Source: Deltaproteobacteria bacterium
GTDB lineage: Bacteria; Myxococcota_A; JAADFL01
Assembly (NCBI GenBank): GCA_013152945.1
Contig: JAADFL010000155.1
Location: 1 to 39,437 of the forward strand
Reading direction: 5' to 3'
DNA length: 39,437 nt
Position 1 is the first letter of the stretch. Every line of letters starts with the position of its first letter. A model generated the notes under the pieces. The model was given only the letters and a program-made list of their open reading frames with translations. It was not told where the DNA came from and made no database searches. The position numbers and the translations under genes are program-made. This document shows positions 14,358 to 22,589 of this stretch, one piece after another.

Positions 14358-17300
14358 TCAGGCCAACTTTGCAAGCTGCGAAGAAAGCCAGGAACTCTGT
14401 GAGTTGAAAGAGCTTATCAACTGTTCCAACCTCACGTATTTCTCGATCATCATGTCACGTTTATAGGACAGCCTCTCTTCCATCTGTGATATTTGATCTT
14501 CCAGGTCCTTGATATGGTTTTCCAGGGAATCCTGCCTGTTCGAAACGTACCCGTCGAACTGGTCGAGCATTGTGTATAAGTCCCTGTTAAGCATCTCGGC
14601 GGCTCCGAATGTAACCGTCAACGTCCCTACATCACCCAAGGACGAGCCGTCGTACGAAAAGCCCAATCCATCCAGATCGGAACCGTCCGAGTCGATGACA
14701 ACGCTGGTGCCGGTGCCGATGAAACTCTCCCCCCCTATGGTGCCTTCCAAATCCTTGCCCGAATATGACTGGTTCGTGATTCCAAGATTTGTGTCGGGCT
14801 GGGTGGTCGAAACCGAAAAACCCTCGGCCGAACCATAATTGTTTGAGCGAAGAGTCAGTCCGCCCGATGTCCCTTCCAGGGCTTCCAAATCGAGCTTGTA
14901 CCGCCCATCGGTATTCAGACTCGAGTTATCGAAGGTTCCGAGATCCAGGTTTGCTATCTGCGACGTGTCGAGTGAAACTTCGAGTTGGCTGTCGCCTACC
15001 CGGTTTTCCCTGACTTCAATTCGACCCTGACTGTCTACCGTAGCAGTTACATCACCAAAGGCGCTCTCTATTTCGTCCAGCAAGTCACGGACAGTATCTC
15101 CCTGCGCTACCACGTATGTGGCGGATACGGCGTTTCCGGACCGGTCATAGCCGCTGATGGCTATTTGATCTCCGACCTCGGCGACCACGCCGCCGTCGAT
15201 GTCATTCCAGGCGGTATCGGCCGTTATCGCTGTTCCTCCCGATGTATTGGCCGTCGTCCCGACTTTTTCTTCAGTTCTCTCGGCGGACAACTCGGTGTTT
15301 ACTGCCGCTACAATATTGGCGAGCTTCATTCCCGCCGACAACTCTATGACGGCGCTTCTCCCGCTTCCACTGTCTGTAATGGTTAACTGGTCGGCCAACG
15401 CGAGCCCCGAGGTCAAGTCCACCGTGCCCTGTGCAGAAGCCTTATCGGCCGCCTGGGTCACGTTCAAGTCGTATGTTCCAGGTTGGGTGTCCCTGGTGCT
15501 GGAGAGGAACTGTATCCTTCCATTGGTTACGGAACCTTTTGCAGCAAACAGAGCAGTCACCTCGTCGAAGTGGGATTCCAGACTGTCCTGCAGGTCATTT
15601 TCATCCACCTCGAGCTGTCCTTCCTTGTTGAAATGCACACCTACCTGTGCCAGGATGGAATAGTCCTGTTCCAAGCCCTGGCCCGGATTGACTACACACT
15701 CCACCATTTGATTCTTGACCGAGGTTATCGTTCCGTCGGAAAAAAGAGGTCCGCCGATCTTTTTATTCTCCTGGTCATAGCTTGTTTGCTGGTTGATGAA
15801 ATTCATCACTCCGTTGTACGCTCCCACGAAATCTTTTATCTTGTCGACAAGCCCCGCGATGTCCCGCTGGACAGACAATACGAGATCCGTTCCCGAACCG
15901 GGAGCACTTTGAAGGTTCATGGTTACACCGGTTATTGCATCATCCACTGTATTGCTGCTTCTCGTTACAGTAGTGCCGTCCACCTTCACAACCGCGTCTT
16001 GACCGCTTACCACCTCTCTTTCCCTTCCAACCGCCGTTATTTGCACATCTCCGAAATCCAGCACGCCGCCGCCCTCGTTGTTGGCGGTCAATTGCAGGGA
16101 AAGCCTGCTGTCACCAGGTGTTTGATCGGTCACTGAAATCTTGCCGTCCTGCACCACGGCACTGACCTGTCCGCCATATGCCGTCTCAATCTGGTCCAGC
16201 AAATCCTGTACAGTGGACCCGGCCTGTATCGAAAACGATGACGATACCTCGCCTCCGTCCCTTCCGGTTCCGGTTATGGTGATTGTATCCGAGCCCTCGG
16301 TGACTCCTGCGGACGCACCATTGACCCAAAGATCCTTGAACAGCGTGGATGATGTCATCAGGGTGGATGCGTCCTGGTCGGTCATCTGGTTCGAAGTCGT
16401 AAGCTCCTGGGCAACGGAACTTCTGCCTGCTGTAAGTACCCCGAGGCTTTCCAGCACGTGTGCGGAATCAGAGAAACTCGTCGTGCCTGAAATGTCGAGC
16501 CTGTACCTGTACGTATCTTGGTCCAGCTCGCTTTCAACCGATGCGCTCACACCCGTGAGTGCGTCGATGCTGGATGCAATATCGGTCAGGGACTGGGAAC
16601 TCAAATCTATCGAAACCTGCTGTCCCGCAATAGTCACATTCGTCGCCCCTGGTGGAGAATCCGCTCCCATGAGGGAACCGACAGGGGTCGAGGCGTCGTT
16701 GAACCAATCCGACGTGGCGCCGTCACTCGTCGGGTGTTGTACTGATACGGAAGTTTCCACCAGCCCGAGGTCCCTCGTAACCTGTCCCGAACCCAAATCA
16801 GCCAGCATGATGCCACTGCTTCCGGAATCTTCGGATGTCAGGACGAGCCGATAATCATCTTGAGCGGCGGCAAGTATTGTGGCTGTAACTCCGGTCGGAT
16901 TCGAGCCGCTGTTTGCTGCATTGATCTTGTCTCTCAATGAAAGCAGCGTGTCCTCGGCATCCACGGATACAGCCTTGGTGTTGATCAGAAATTCACCTGA
17001 AATTCCAAGTCCTTGGTCTTTTTCTTCAAAGCTGGAAGATTGGAGCTTTTCTGCGGCCGCCAACTGGAGGACCTGGATGGTATGTGTTCCTACCGATGCA
17101 TCGGTTCCCACCGCGGCATCGAGCACATCGGCCGCATCCGTGCTTCCGGAAGCTGATATTGAAGATGTGAACAGGTTGAATGAACTCTCCTCGGCCAATG
17201 ACGATGACTTGGAGCGCAGGGTTTCGAGCAGACCTGCCAGGCTTTGCCACGCATCCAGCTTTGCCCCTTCCGCGTCCTTCCTGTTCGTCACCAAGTCGAT

Positions 17301-17390
17301 ACGCCGGTGATCCACTGCAATGAGCTTGTCTATCATGCTCTGCCAATCGAATCCTGATACGAGCCCTGCTATTTGCTGTGTTCCGGCCAT
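14358..17390 (-). CDS. fliD: Filament cap protein FliD (HAP2), enlarged by insertions
   Basis: FliD caps the filament and helps insert flagellin. At 1010 residues it is about twice the usual length (450-550). The FliD N-terminal domain covers about 8-110 (GLVSGFDWQSMIDKLIAVD). The C-terminal domain begins near 465 with AVVKVDGTTVTRSSNTVDD and DLVLSVQRDIAGLVDKIKDF, reaches VTALFAAKGS at about 611-620, and is then interrupted by roughly 310 residues before the terminal coiled coil (LNRDLYTMLDQFDGYV and on to 1010). Two related modules occur: residues ~366-435 and ~740-806 share the pattern I.I.G.(D/R).G..VS....V..G.TV.DLLD.IE.A.G.V.A.V...G.I.V..(N/Q).(V/P)GDS.L. These were probably added as surface-exposed domains. 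Confidence 0.95.
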   Translation of the reverse strand: MAGTQQIAGLVSGFDWQSMIDKLIAVDHRRIDLVTNRKDAEGAKLDAWQSLAGLLETLRSKSSSLAEESSFNLFTSSISASGSTDAADVLDAAVGTDASVGTHTIQVLQLAAAEKLQSSSFEEKDQGLGISGEFLINTKAVSVDAEDTLLSLRDKINAANSGSNPTGVTATILAAAQDDYRLVLTSEDSGSSGIMLADLGSGQVTRDLGLVETSVSVQHPTSDGATSDWFNDASTPVGSLMGADSPPGATNVTIAGQQVSIDLSSQSLTDIASSIDALTGVSASVESELDQDTYRYRLDISGTTSFSDSAHVLESLGVLTAGRSSVAQELTTSNQMTDQDASTLMTSSTLFKDLWVNGASAGVTEGSDTITITGTGRDGGEVSSSFSIQAGSTVQDLLDQIETAYGGQVSAVVQDGKISVTDQTPGDSRLSLQLTANNEGGGVLDFGDVQITAVGREREVVSGQDAVVKVDGTTVTRSSNTVDDAITGVTMNLQSAPGSGTDLVLSVQRDIAGLVDKIKDFVGAYNGVMNFINQQTSYDQENKKIGGPLFSDGTITSVKNQMVECVVNPGQGLEQDYSILAQVGVHFNKEGQLEVDENDLQDSLESHFDEVTALFAAKGSVTNGRIQFLSSTRDTQPGTYDLNVTQAADKASAQGTVDLTSGLALADQLTITDSGSGRSAVIELSAGMKLANIVAAVNTELSAERTEEKVGTTANTSGGTAITADTAWNDIDGGVVAEVGDQIAISGYDRSGNAVSATYVVAQGDTVRDLLDEIESAFGDVTATVDSQGRIEVRENRVGDSQLEVSLDTSQIANLDLGTFDNSSLNTDGRYKLDLEALEGTSGGLTLRSNNYGSAEGFSVSTTQPDTNLGITNQSYSGKDLEGTIGGESFIGTGTSVVIDSDGSDLDGLGFSYDGSSLGDVGTLTVTFGAAEMLNRDLYTMLDQFDGYVSNRQDSLENHIKDLEDQISQMEERLSYKRDMMIEKYVRLEQLISSFNSQSSWLSSQLAKLA

Positions 17391-17406
17391 TTTCCAACGC
17401 CTTTTT

Positions 17407-17805
17407 TTATACCTTGGTATCCAGGAATGCCCCGATTGCCTTCCTGATTCTCGCTACCAGGTTGATCATCTCTTCGGGCGGTATCTCTTTCAATACTTTC
17501 GACGTAAACGCCTCTACGATCTTTACCTGGTACCTTCCCGCATCCTTCCTGTAATTAATCGTCAAGCGCGAATTAATGGATTTGAGCAAATCAGACACGG
17601 TCTGCGCTACCACCGGCAGGTTCGAGACATCGCTCTCACCGGTAGAGTCCTCGCCGGTTTTTTCGCCCTTTGCAACAACTGCTTCTTTTCCAAGCAGAAC
17701 GCTGTTGACCCTTTTGGCCTTATCCAATCCGGCGGCCACCGGTGGCGGCTCTGCCTGAACCTGTGGCTCCGGCTTTGGAAGGGAGCCATTCAAATTAACA
17801 TCCAT
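17407..17805 (-). CDS. flaG: FlaG family protein
   Basis: FlaG proteins affect filament length and are found next to flagellin or fliD genes. The 132-residue product has an unstructured N-terminal half rich in Pro and Lys and a conserved C-terminal domain: LLKSINSRLTINYRKDAGRY, then QVKIVEAFTSKVLKEIPPEE, which matches the FlaG pattern of a short beta segment followed by VIRQIPPEE. It lies between fliC and fliD, 16 bases before fliD, and is probably read from the fliC promoter. Confidence 0.88.
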   Translation of the reverse strand: MDVNLNGSLPKPEPQVQAEPPPVAAGLDKAKRVNSVLLGKEAVVAKGEKTGEDSTGESDVSNLPVVAQTVSDLLKSINSRLTINYRKDAGRYQVKIVEAFTSKVLKEIPPEEMINLVARIRKAIGAFLDTKV

Positions 17806-17830
17806 ATCCCCTCCGTTGCATGGCGGTTAC

Positions 17831-17851
17831 GGCGGGGGACAGCCCCCCGCC
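17831..17851 (-). terminator. GC-rich hairpin between fliC and flaG
   Basis: GGCGGGGG (17831-17838) pairs with CCCCCGCC (17844-17851) across a 5-base loop, giving an 8-bp all-GC stem 36 bases after the fliC stop. No T tract follows on the transcribed strand, so it is not a complete intrinsic terminator. It may limit read-through to flaG-fliD-fliS or protect the 3' end of fliC mRNA. Confidence 0.5.
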
Positions 17852-17887
17852 GCCCGCTACTTTGAACTCAATCTTTCCGCGCTACAT

Positions 17888-19003
17888 CTATCCAAGCAAT
17901 TTGAGTATTCCCTGCTGTGACACATTTGCCTGAGCCAACATTGCGGTTCCGGACTGGAGCAGAATCTGGTTCTTGGTGAAATTGGACATCTCGGCCGCCA
18001 TATCCGCATCACGCACCACGGATTCACTTGCTGTGAAGTTCTCGATGGTCGTGGACAAGTTTGCCGCAGCGTACATGAGCCTGTTTTGATTCGCGCCGAT
18101 GGATGCCCTTCTGTTGGCCAGGGTGCTCACCGCAGTATCGATGGTATCCAGGAATGATCTGGCGTCAGACTGGTTCAGGAGTTGATCTTTGCTGAGACTC
18201 AAACCGGATGAATCAACAGCATCTATACTGAAGGACAGCCTGTCATTTGTTCCTGAACTCGTGCCGATTTGGAAATCCGCCTCGGTATCGCTGCTGTCGG
18301 CCTCGATCTTGGTCGAGCTCTGCGCTTCATAGATATTGGAATTCAAGGTCAATCTCAAACCAAAGGCATCGAAATCGACCTGAGATGTCTCGCCGGTGCC
18401 GGGCTTGGTGATTCCGGAAACCACTTGCGAGTTTCCACCATCCGTGATGGTGATTTTTACTTTGGTAGCAGAAACAGTAGCAACGGCAATCGTCACATCC
18501 TGTGTAGAAGAGTTCCAACCTGTGACCGATACGAGTCCGCTGACCACGCCCTCTGATCCTCCGGAGAGCACGAGGCCGAAAGATCCGTCGAGAAGGTTGG
18601 TCCCATCATACTCGGTCGAATCCGCAATCCTGTCGATTTCGTCGATTAGTTCATTCGCCTCGGAATTGATTTTCGTCCTTTCCGAGGAACTGACGTTCGA
18701 TGATGCGGCCTGTGTTGCAAGCTCCTTGAGCCTGACCATCATGGCGCTGATCTGGTCCATTCCTCCTTCAGCCACCTGAAGTATGGAATTCGCCTGACTG
18801 GCATTTTGTGAGCCGACCTTGTAAGAGGCGATATCCGCCCGCAACGTCGAACTGATTGCCAATCCCGCCGCGTCATCCGCAGCCCTGTTGATCCTGTAAC
18901 CCGATGAGAGCCTTTCCAGTGATTTGGCAAGTGCGCTCTGGGTATTGGCCAGGTGTCTCTGTGCATTGAGTGAAAGTGGATTGTTTTGAATTCTCCATGC
19001 CAT
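17888..19003 (-). CDS. fliC: Flagellin FliC
   Basis: Flagellin is the filament subunit. From ATG 19003 it has 371 residues. This start is preceded by AAGGAGGATCGG and gives the normal N-terminus MAWRIQNNPLSLNAQRHL; starting at 19072 would add 23 unrelated residues. The D0/D1 N-terminal region has LERLSSGYRINRAADDAAGL and ends near 145. Residues ~145-270 form a small variable domain rich in Ser, Thr and Gly, a likely site of glycosylation. The C-terminal region has IENFTASESVVRDADMAAEM and SQQGILKLLG. Control comes from a sigma-28 promoter 156 bases upstream and a CsrA-type hairpin in the leader. Only one flagellin gene is visible in the window. Confidence 0.97.
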   Translation of the reverse strand: MAWRIQNNPLSLNAQRHLANTQSALAKSLERLSSGYRINRAADDAAGLAISSTLRADIASYKVGSQNASQANSILQVAEGGMDQISAMMVRLKELATQAASSNVSSSERTKINSEANELIDEIDRIADSTEYDGTNLLDGSFGLVLSGGSEGVVSGLVSVTGWNSSTQDVTIAVATVSATKVKITITDGGNSQVVSGITKPGTGETSQVDFDAFGLRLTLNSNIYEAQSSTKIEADSSDTEADFQIGTSSGTNDRLSFSIDAVDSSGLSLSKDQLLNQSDARSFLDTIDTAVSTLANRRASIGANQNRLMYAAANLSTTIENFTASESVVRDADMAAEMSNFTKNQILLQSGTAMLAQANVSQQGILKLLG

Positions 19004-19028
19004 TTTTCCGATCCTCCTTGTCATTCGG

Positions 19029-19050
19029 CCCCTTGGTTCCTTCCAAGGGG
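19029..19050 (-). promoter_or_regulatory. CsrA-binding hairpin candidate in the fliC leader
   Basis: In the fliC mRNA, CCCCTTGG and CCAAGGGG form a perfect 8-bp stem around the six-base loop AAGGAA. The preferred CsrA site is a hairpin with loop ANGGAN, so the match is exact. A second ANGGAN (AAGGAG) lies in the Shine-Dalgarno sequence at about 19014-19019. The two sites are about 20 bases apart, the geometry seen in other CsrA-repressed flagellin leaders. The fliC ATG is 26 bases downstream of the hairpin. Confidence 0.75.
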
Positions 19051-19103
19051 GTTGGCTTCCCTGCCTGGTCAAGCGACCTTTGTGGCCGGACTGATTTCCC
19101 TGT

Positions 19104-19114
19104 TCACCTCCTTT
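19104..19114 (-). promoter_or_regulatory. Extended Shine-Dalgarno-like element without a start codon in the fliC leader
   Basis: The leader RNA contains AAAGGAGGTGA, a full match to the anti-SD sequence, about 100 bases upstream of the fliC start. No ATG, GTG or TTG lies at a usable distance downstream, so it does not start a leader peptide. It could be a ribosome standby site or a third GGA site for CsrA. Confidence 0.4.
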
Positions 19115-19158
19115 CTTTCAGCCCAATCCCGCGGATCACTTTTCACTCTCGCTTGAAT

Positions 19159-19186
19159 ATCTCGGCCACGATGACCATAAACTTTA
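19159..19186 (-). promoter_or_regulatory. Sigma-28 promoter of fliC
   Basis: On the minus strand a perfect TAAAGTTT (-35, 19179-19186) is followed after 12 bases by GCCGAGAT (-10, 19159-19166). The consensus spacing is 11; one extra base is tolerated in known sites. The transcript would carry a leader of about 150 bases, unusually long, which contains the CsrA-type hairpin. Confidence 0.8.
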
Positions 19187-19356
19187 GGAGAATCTACTAA
19201 CAAAATCGTTGCAGCTTTTTATTTTCAGTATTAGGCAAAGCAACCCGAACAGCCTAAAAGACCGGCAATGAAGAAGACCCAAAAGGTCACATCGAGGAGG
19301 AGCAATAATGCAGATGTTTCGAGGGCCGGTTAAATTCGTTCACGTTTCTTTTCCGG
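19187..19356. other. Intergenic segment between fliC promoter and glycosyltransferase
   Basis: This stretch has no clear gene on the coding strand of its neighbours. On the plus strand, TTAGGC and GCCTAA (near 19231-19257) form a 6-bp stem with a 15-base loop. A plus-strand frame of 34 codons opens at the ATG at 19308, with GAGGAGGAG about 6 bases upstream, but it runs antisense over the end of the glycosyltransferase gene. I do not see a convincing terminator for the glycosyltransferase transcript. Confidence 0.35.
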
Positions 19357-21018
19357 CTACAACCAGGTATTATTCCCTTTACCCAGTCCAGCGATATCGA
19401 CACCGGGATGCGTAACATGCCGGATTCCATCATCCTTGGCCAGGCCCCCTTCCAGCAGCCGGATTGCAGTACTAATGCAATAAGAATCCGCGGGACTTAG
19501 GTCCAGTCCAAGTTTCAGGGCCTGCCTTGCAGCAACGCTCCTTTTCATGTCCCAGAGTTTGCATGCCGCCTCACTGCAGAGGCGGGCCACTTCCTGCCTG
19601 GTTCCGATCTCTCCCTGATAATCAATGCCGGTCCTTGTGAAAACGCGACCAAGCGAATCCAAGAAAGAATCCACGTCATTTTCACGTAAAAAACGCCTTG
19701 CTGCGAGCAAATCGCCTGTAATTTCTTCGTGAGCGGAAATCGAAAGCGCCTCGCAAGCCGCATCAAGCAAACCGGAGGAAGCACTGTCTATGAGTGGAGC
19801 GGTAATTCGGGCAAGCATTCCTGATGCCTTCGTGTACCCCGGGTCCTCTGCCACGGCCCTTGAAAGGTAAGCCAGGGCTTCCTCTTTCCTACCTGTTTCA
19901 TTCATGTATTCACCGATTCCAAACAAGCCTTCCGCCTTGTTCGAGGCTGCCCTAACCACCTGCTCGAATGTTTCACGGGCCTTTGTACGCATCCCTTTTT
20001 CCAGCATCGATATTCCCATCTGGAGAAGTACTTTCCACTCATGGCGCTGGGTATTCAAGACCTGCAGTCCCGCATGATGAGGTTTGCCTTCAAACCGCTT
20101 CAATATTTCGATAAATTTCCGGCCATGCTTGATTACCAGGTCCCATTTTCCTTGAATCGTGTATACGCTGCATAGGACTGCATGTGAATCCATGTGGTCC
20201 TCGTTCTTTGAAAGAGCTTCCAGGCAAAGACTTTCCGCCTCGTGCAACCGGCCTTTGAGAAAATTACACAACGACGCGATATGATAACTCCAGAATAACA
20301 ACTGTGGGCCGATGGTGCGCTTCCTTGCCAGTTCGATGGCCCTTTGCGCTTCCTCCAAAGCATCATCGTATTTCTTGATATTCAGGTGAGATGCAGCCAG
20401 GTAATGATGTGGAATCGGATTGTTTGGATCCTCGGCCACCATTTTTTCGAGAAGTTCCGTGGTTCGCTCATACTTGGCCTGCTTTTTCTCCTGCTCGAGG
20501 TCGTAACCATAATGGTGTATCTTCAGGTCCACCGCCTCGGTGCTGTCATAGCCGACCAGGTTGTTGTGCACAATACCCTCGAACCTTATTACATTGTTGT
20601 TCCTGAACATGCGTATGAGGTTGGCGCTGCCCATGTTCTGTCCATCCCTGGTCCAGTTGACAAGGTGAATCATGAACGAATCAGTATCAGGCAAAGCATT
20701 TCGAATAACTTGTTTCAACCTCGGTCCCGATCCGGAATCGAGCCTCTCGTCGGCATCTATGTAAACAATCCATTCCCCGCCTGCGTATCCCAGAGATTGG
20801 TTTCTGTGCAGGCTGAAGTTCTTTTGCCAAGGGTGAATGTAAATCTTGGCGCCGAAGCTCTTTGCAATCTCAACGGTATTGTCGGTGGACCCGGTATCGA
20901 CGACGATTATTTCGTCAACATACGGGGCTATGCTCTCGAGGGCGCCCGGAAGCATATCTTCCTCGTCCTTGACGATCATGCATAATGAAAGCAGGCATGG
21001 AAATTCAGTTGCACTCAA
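19357..21018 (-). CDS. GT2 glycosyltransferase with TPR region, probable flagellin glycosyltransferase
   Basis: The 553-residue protein joins a family 2 glycosyltransferase domain to a long helical repeat region. GT2 features are LCMIVKDEEDMLPGALESI near residues 12-30, VDEIIVVDTGSTDNTVEIA near 34-52 (nucleotide-sugar binding) and the DAD metal-binding motif at 88-90 in WIVYIDADERLD. From about 195 to 420 there are TPR-like helices (PHHYLAASHLNIKKYDDALE; GIGEYMNETGRKEEALAYLS). It would transfer a sugar from a nucleotide donor to a protein or glycan. Its ATG overlaps the fliW stop by four bases and it is followed by fliC, so flagellin is the likely acceptor (inference). The C-terminal 130 residues have no assigned domain. 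Confidence 0.85.
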   Translation of the reverse strand: MSATEFPCLLSLCMIVKDEEDMLPGALESIAPYVDEIIVVDTGSTDNTVEIAKSFGAKIYIHPWQKNFSLHRNQSLGYAGGEWIVYIDADERLDSGSGPRLKQVIRNALPDTDSFMIHLVNWTRDGQNMGSANLIRMFRNNNVIRFEGIVHNNLVGYDSTEAVDLKIHHYGYDLEQEKKQAKYERTTELLEKMVAEDPNNPIPHHYLAASHLNIKKYDDALEEAQRAIELARKRTIGPQLLFWSYHIASLCNFLKGRLHEAESLCLEALSKNEDHMDSHAVLCSVYTIQGKWDLVIKHGRKFIEILKRFEGKPHHAGLQVLNTQRHEWKVLLQMGISMLEKGMRTKARETFEQVVRAASNKAEGLFGIGEYMNETGRKEEALAYLSRAVAEDPGYTKASGMLARITAPLIDSASSGLLDAACEALSISAHEEITGDLLAARRFLRENDVDSFLDSLGRVFTRTGIDYQGEIGTRQEVARLCSEAACKLWDMKRSVAARQALKLGLDLSPADSYCISTAIRLLEGGLAKDDGIRHVTHPGVDIAGLGKGNNTWL

Positions 21019-21509
21019 GTTCGACCTCCCCTTGCTTTTATTTCACTGAATATCGGTTCTTTTGTATTGTAAGCGTCATCCTGGAGCACAAGTTGAGCCG
21101 CCCTCCGCGTACGGGTATTAATCAGCAACGGGGCTCTAAGGTTGGTTGTCGATTCTTTCCACGGATTTCGCAAGGTCACGGTTGTCAGAACCAACGCGTC
21201 TTTCGGACTATCGAGTTCCAGGTCCACGCCTTCCAACTCTTTACGGTCTATCACATAGCCCAACACACTCGTGGGGTCCAGGAGAAGGAAAGCAACACCC
21301 GGGTCCTGTAACGACTGAAGCCAGAAAAGCGGGGCCTGCGTATCTTCCTTGAACAGGGCGAATTCGGTTAAACCGGGAAAGCCAAGCAGAGGTCTGGCCA
21401 TTTGAAGTTGTGAATCACCCGGTAGCCGGAGCTTTCCGAAGCGCCGGCTCTCCACGGTGATTGTTTCTTTTGGTTGTTCCGTTTGTTTTTTTAAGGTATT
21501 GATTTTCAT
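21015..21509 (-). CDS. fliW: Flagellar assembly factor FliW
   Basis: FliW binds flagellin and, when flagellin has been exported, binds CsrA and lifts its repression of flagellin translation. The product has 164 residues, with about 20 extra residues at the N-terminus relative to short FliW proteins. Family features are RPLLGFPGLTEFALFKED, PLFWLQSLQDPGVAFLLLDP (the conserved F.WLQS.(E/D)...AF.(V/L).(D/N)P segment), LTTVTLRNPWKESTTNLRAP and LLINTRTRRAAQLVL. The RBS is GAGGAAGTC. It sits between flgL and the glycosyltransferase, with csrA two genes upstream, so both partners are encoded in one transcription unit. Confidence 0.95.
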   Translation of the reverse strand: MKINTLKKQTEQPKETITVESRRFGKLRLPGDSQLQMARPLLGFPGLTEFALFKEDTQAPLFWLQSLQDPGVAFLLLDPTSVLGYVIDRKELEGVDLELDSPKDALVLTTVTLRNPWKESTTNLRAPLLINTRTRRAAQLVLQDDAYNTKEPIFSEIKARGGRT

Positions 21510-21537
21510 GACTTCCTCGCTATTTGATTCCCTGCCT

Positions 21538-22410
21538 TCATCCCAGGAGGTTTACGATGGATACTCCCAACGTCCTTTCGGTTATCTTCATGGCCGCTTC
21601 CAGTGCCTTGAGATCGTTCATGTAACCTGTAGCAGCTTCTGCAAAGTCGGCATCTTCCAGAGAAGAAATATGTCCGGCCAGTTCCACCTTCCTGCTCTCC
21701 AGATCTTTGTCTACCTGGTCCAGTGTGCTTGCCCTGGCTCCGAATCTCCCGTGAACTTGTAAAACGTGGTTCAAGGCATTGTCTATGTCGTCCAGGGCAT
21801 TGCGAACAGCTTCCCGGTCGGCTCCTTCAAGAGCAGTTTTCAATGATTCGAGTGCATCGAAAACATGACCGTCAACAAATACCTTTTGCCCGCTCTCGTT
21901 TATTGCAGTCCTGGTCCCGGGGCCCACGTCCAACTCAATCGACCCATCGTCTCCCGTATAGTTGCCGGACTGGTCGAAAGGTGCAGCATCCAACTTGTAA
22001 CCGCTGAATATATACTCATTGCCCAGCTTGGAATCGCTTATTGTAATCATTTGTTTCTTTAGCTGCTCCGCTTCCTTGCCTTTTATGGAAAGCTCGGATG
22101 CGTTCAGGCCGCTGTTCAAACCGGAAACAGCCAACTCCTTGGCTTTCGAGAGAATATCGACCGCCTGTGACAGGCTGGAATCAGTCTGGTCGGCGAATGC
22201 CCTGGCCCTTTCAAGGTTGCGGCTGTATTGGTCCAACTTGTCCTTTGTTGCATGGAGTATTACCAATCGTTCCGCTGCAACCGGATCATCAGACGGCTTT
22301 GCAACCTTCTTTAGCGTTGTTGCGAGATCCTGGCTCTTCTTGAGCCTTTCCATAGCCTTCTTGATGTCTTGTAAAGTATCATTCACCAACATGCCCGAGG
22401 TAACCCGCAT
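21538..22410 (-). CDS. flgL: Hook-filament junction protein FlgL (HAP3)
   Basis: FlgL is the second junction protein, related to flagellin. The ATG at 22410 is 5 bases after GGAGG and gives MRVTSGMLVNDTLQDIKKAM, the usual N-terminus; an in-frame ATG at 22422 adds four residues and lacks an RBS. The 290-residue length is normal. VAKPSDDPVAAERLVILHA matches the flagellin-type loop and the C-terminal helix ends MKITERTLGVSIVNLLG. LGNEYIFSGYKLDAAPFD is the FlgL hallmark. It lies apart from flgK, which is under the flgM promoter. Confidence 0.95.
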   Translation of the reverse strand: MRVTSGMLVNDTLQDIKKAMERLKKSQDLATTLKKVAKPSDDPVAAERLVILHATKDKLDQYSRNLERARAFADQTDSSLSQAVDILSKAKELAVSGLNSGLNASELSIKGKEAEQLKKQMITISDSKLGNEYIFSGYKLDAAPFDQSGNYTGDDGSIELDVGPGTRTAINESGQKVFVDGHVFDALESLKTALEGADREAVRNALDDIDNALNHVLQVHGRFGARASTLDQVDKDLESRKVELAGHISSLEDADFAEAATGYMNDLKALEAAMKITERTLGVSIVNLLG

Positions 22411-22589
22411 TTCAGCCTCCATAGCGGTTTTTCATCCGGTCCAGTAAGTAGAATCGTCCTTTGATGACATGTCTTGAGGAAAAAATGACCGGTCTGTCAG
22501 TTCAGACGAAATACGGATATCTTGAACCCGCAATCCTGGTGAGCAAGATTTTCTTCAACCTTCTTTCCGCCCCTGGCCGGAACCGGGAT

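Noticed and set aside
16141-16854. 237-codon frame on the plus strand inside fliD
   Set aside because: Antisense to the fliD frame, with a Ser/Val/Pro-rich composition expected from reading a Thr/Ser/Asp-rich gene backwards; no RBS or family.
19004-19072. 23-residue N-terminal extension of flagellin
   Set aside because: It spans the SD and part of the leader hairpin region, and flagellins begin at the MAWRIQNN-type motif.
19230-19290. A c-di-GMP (GEMM) riboswitch in the fliC-glycosyltransferase gap
   Set aside because: Bits such as GGCAAAGC and GCCTAA look similar, but the order and the tetraloop-receptor layout of the riboswitch are missing, and no suitable plus-strand gene follows.
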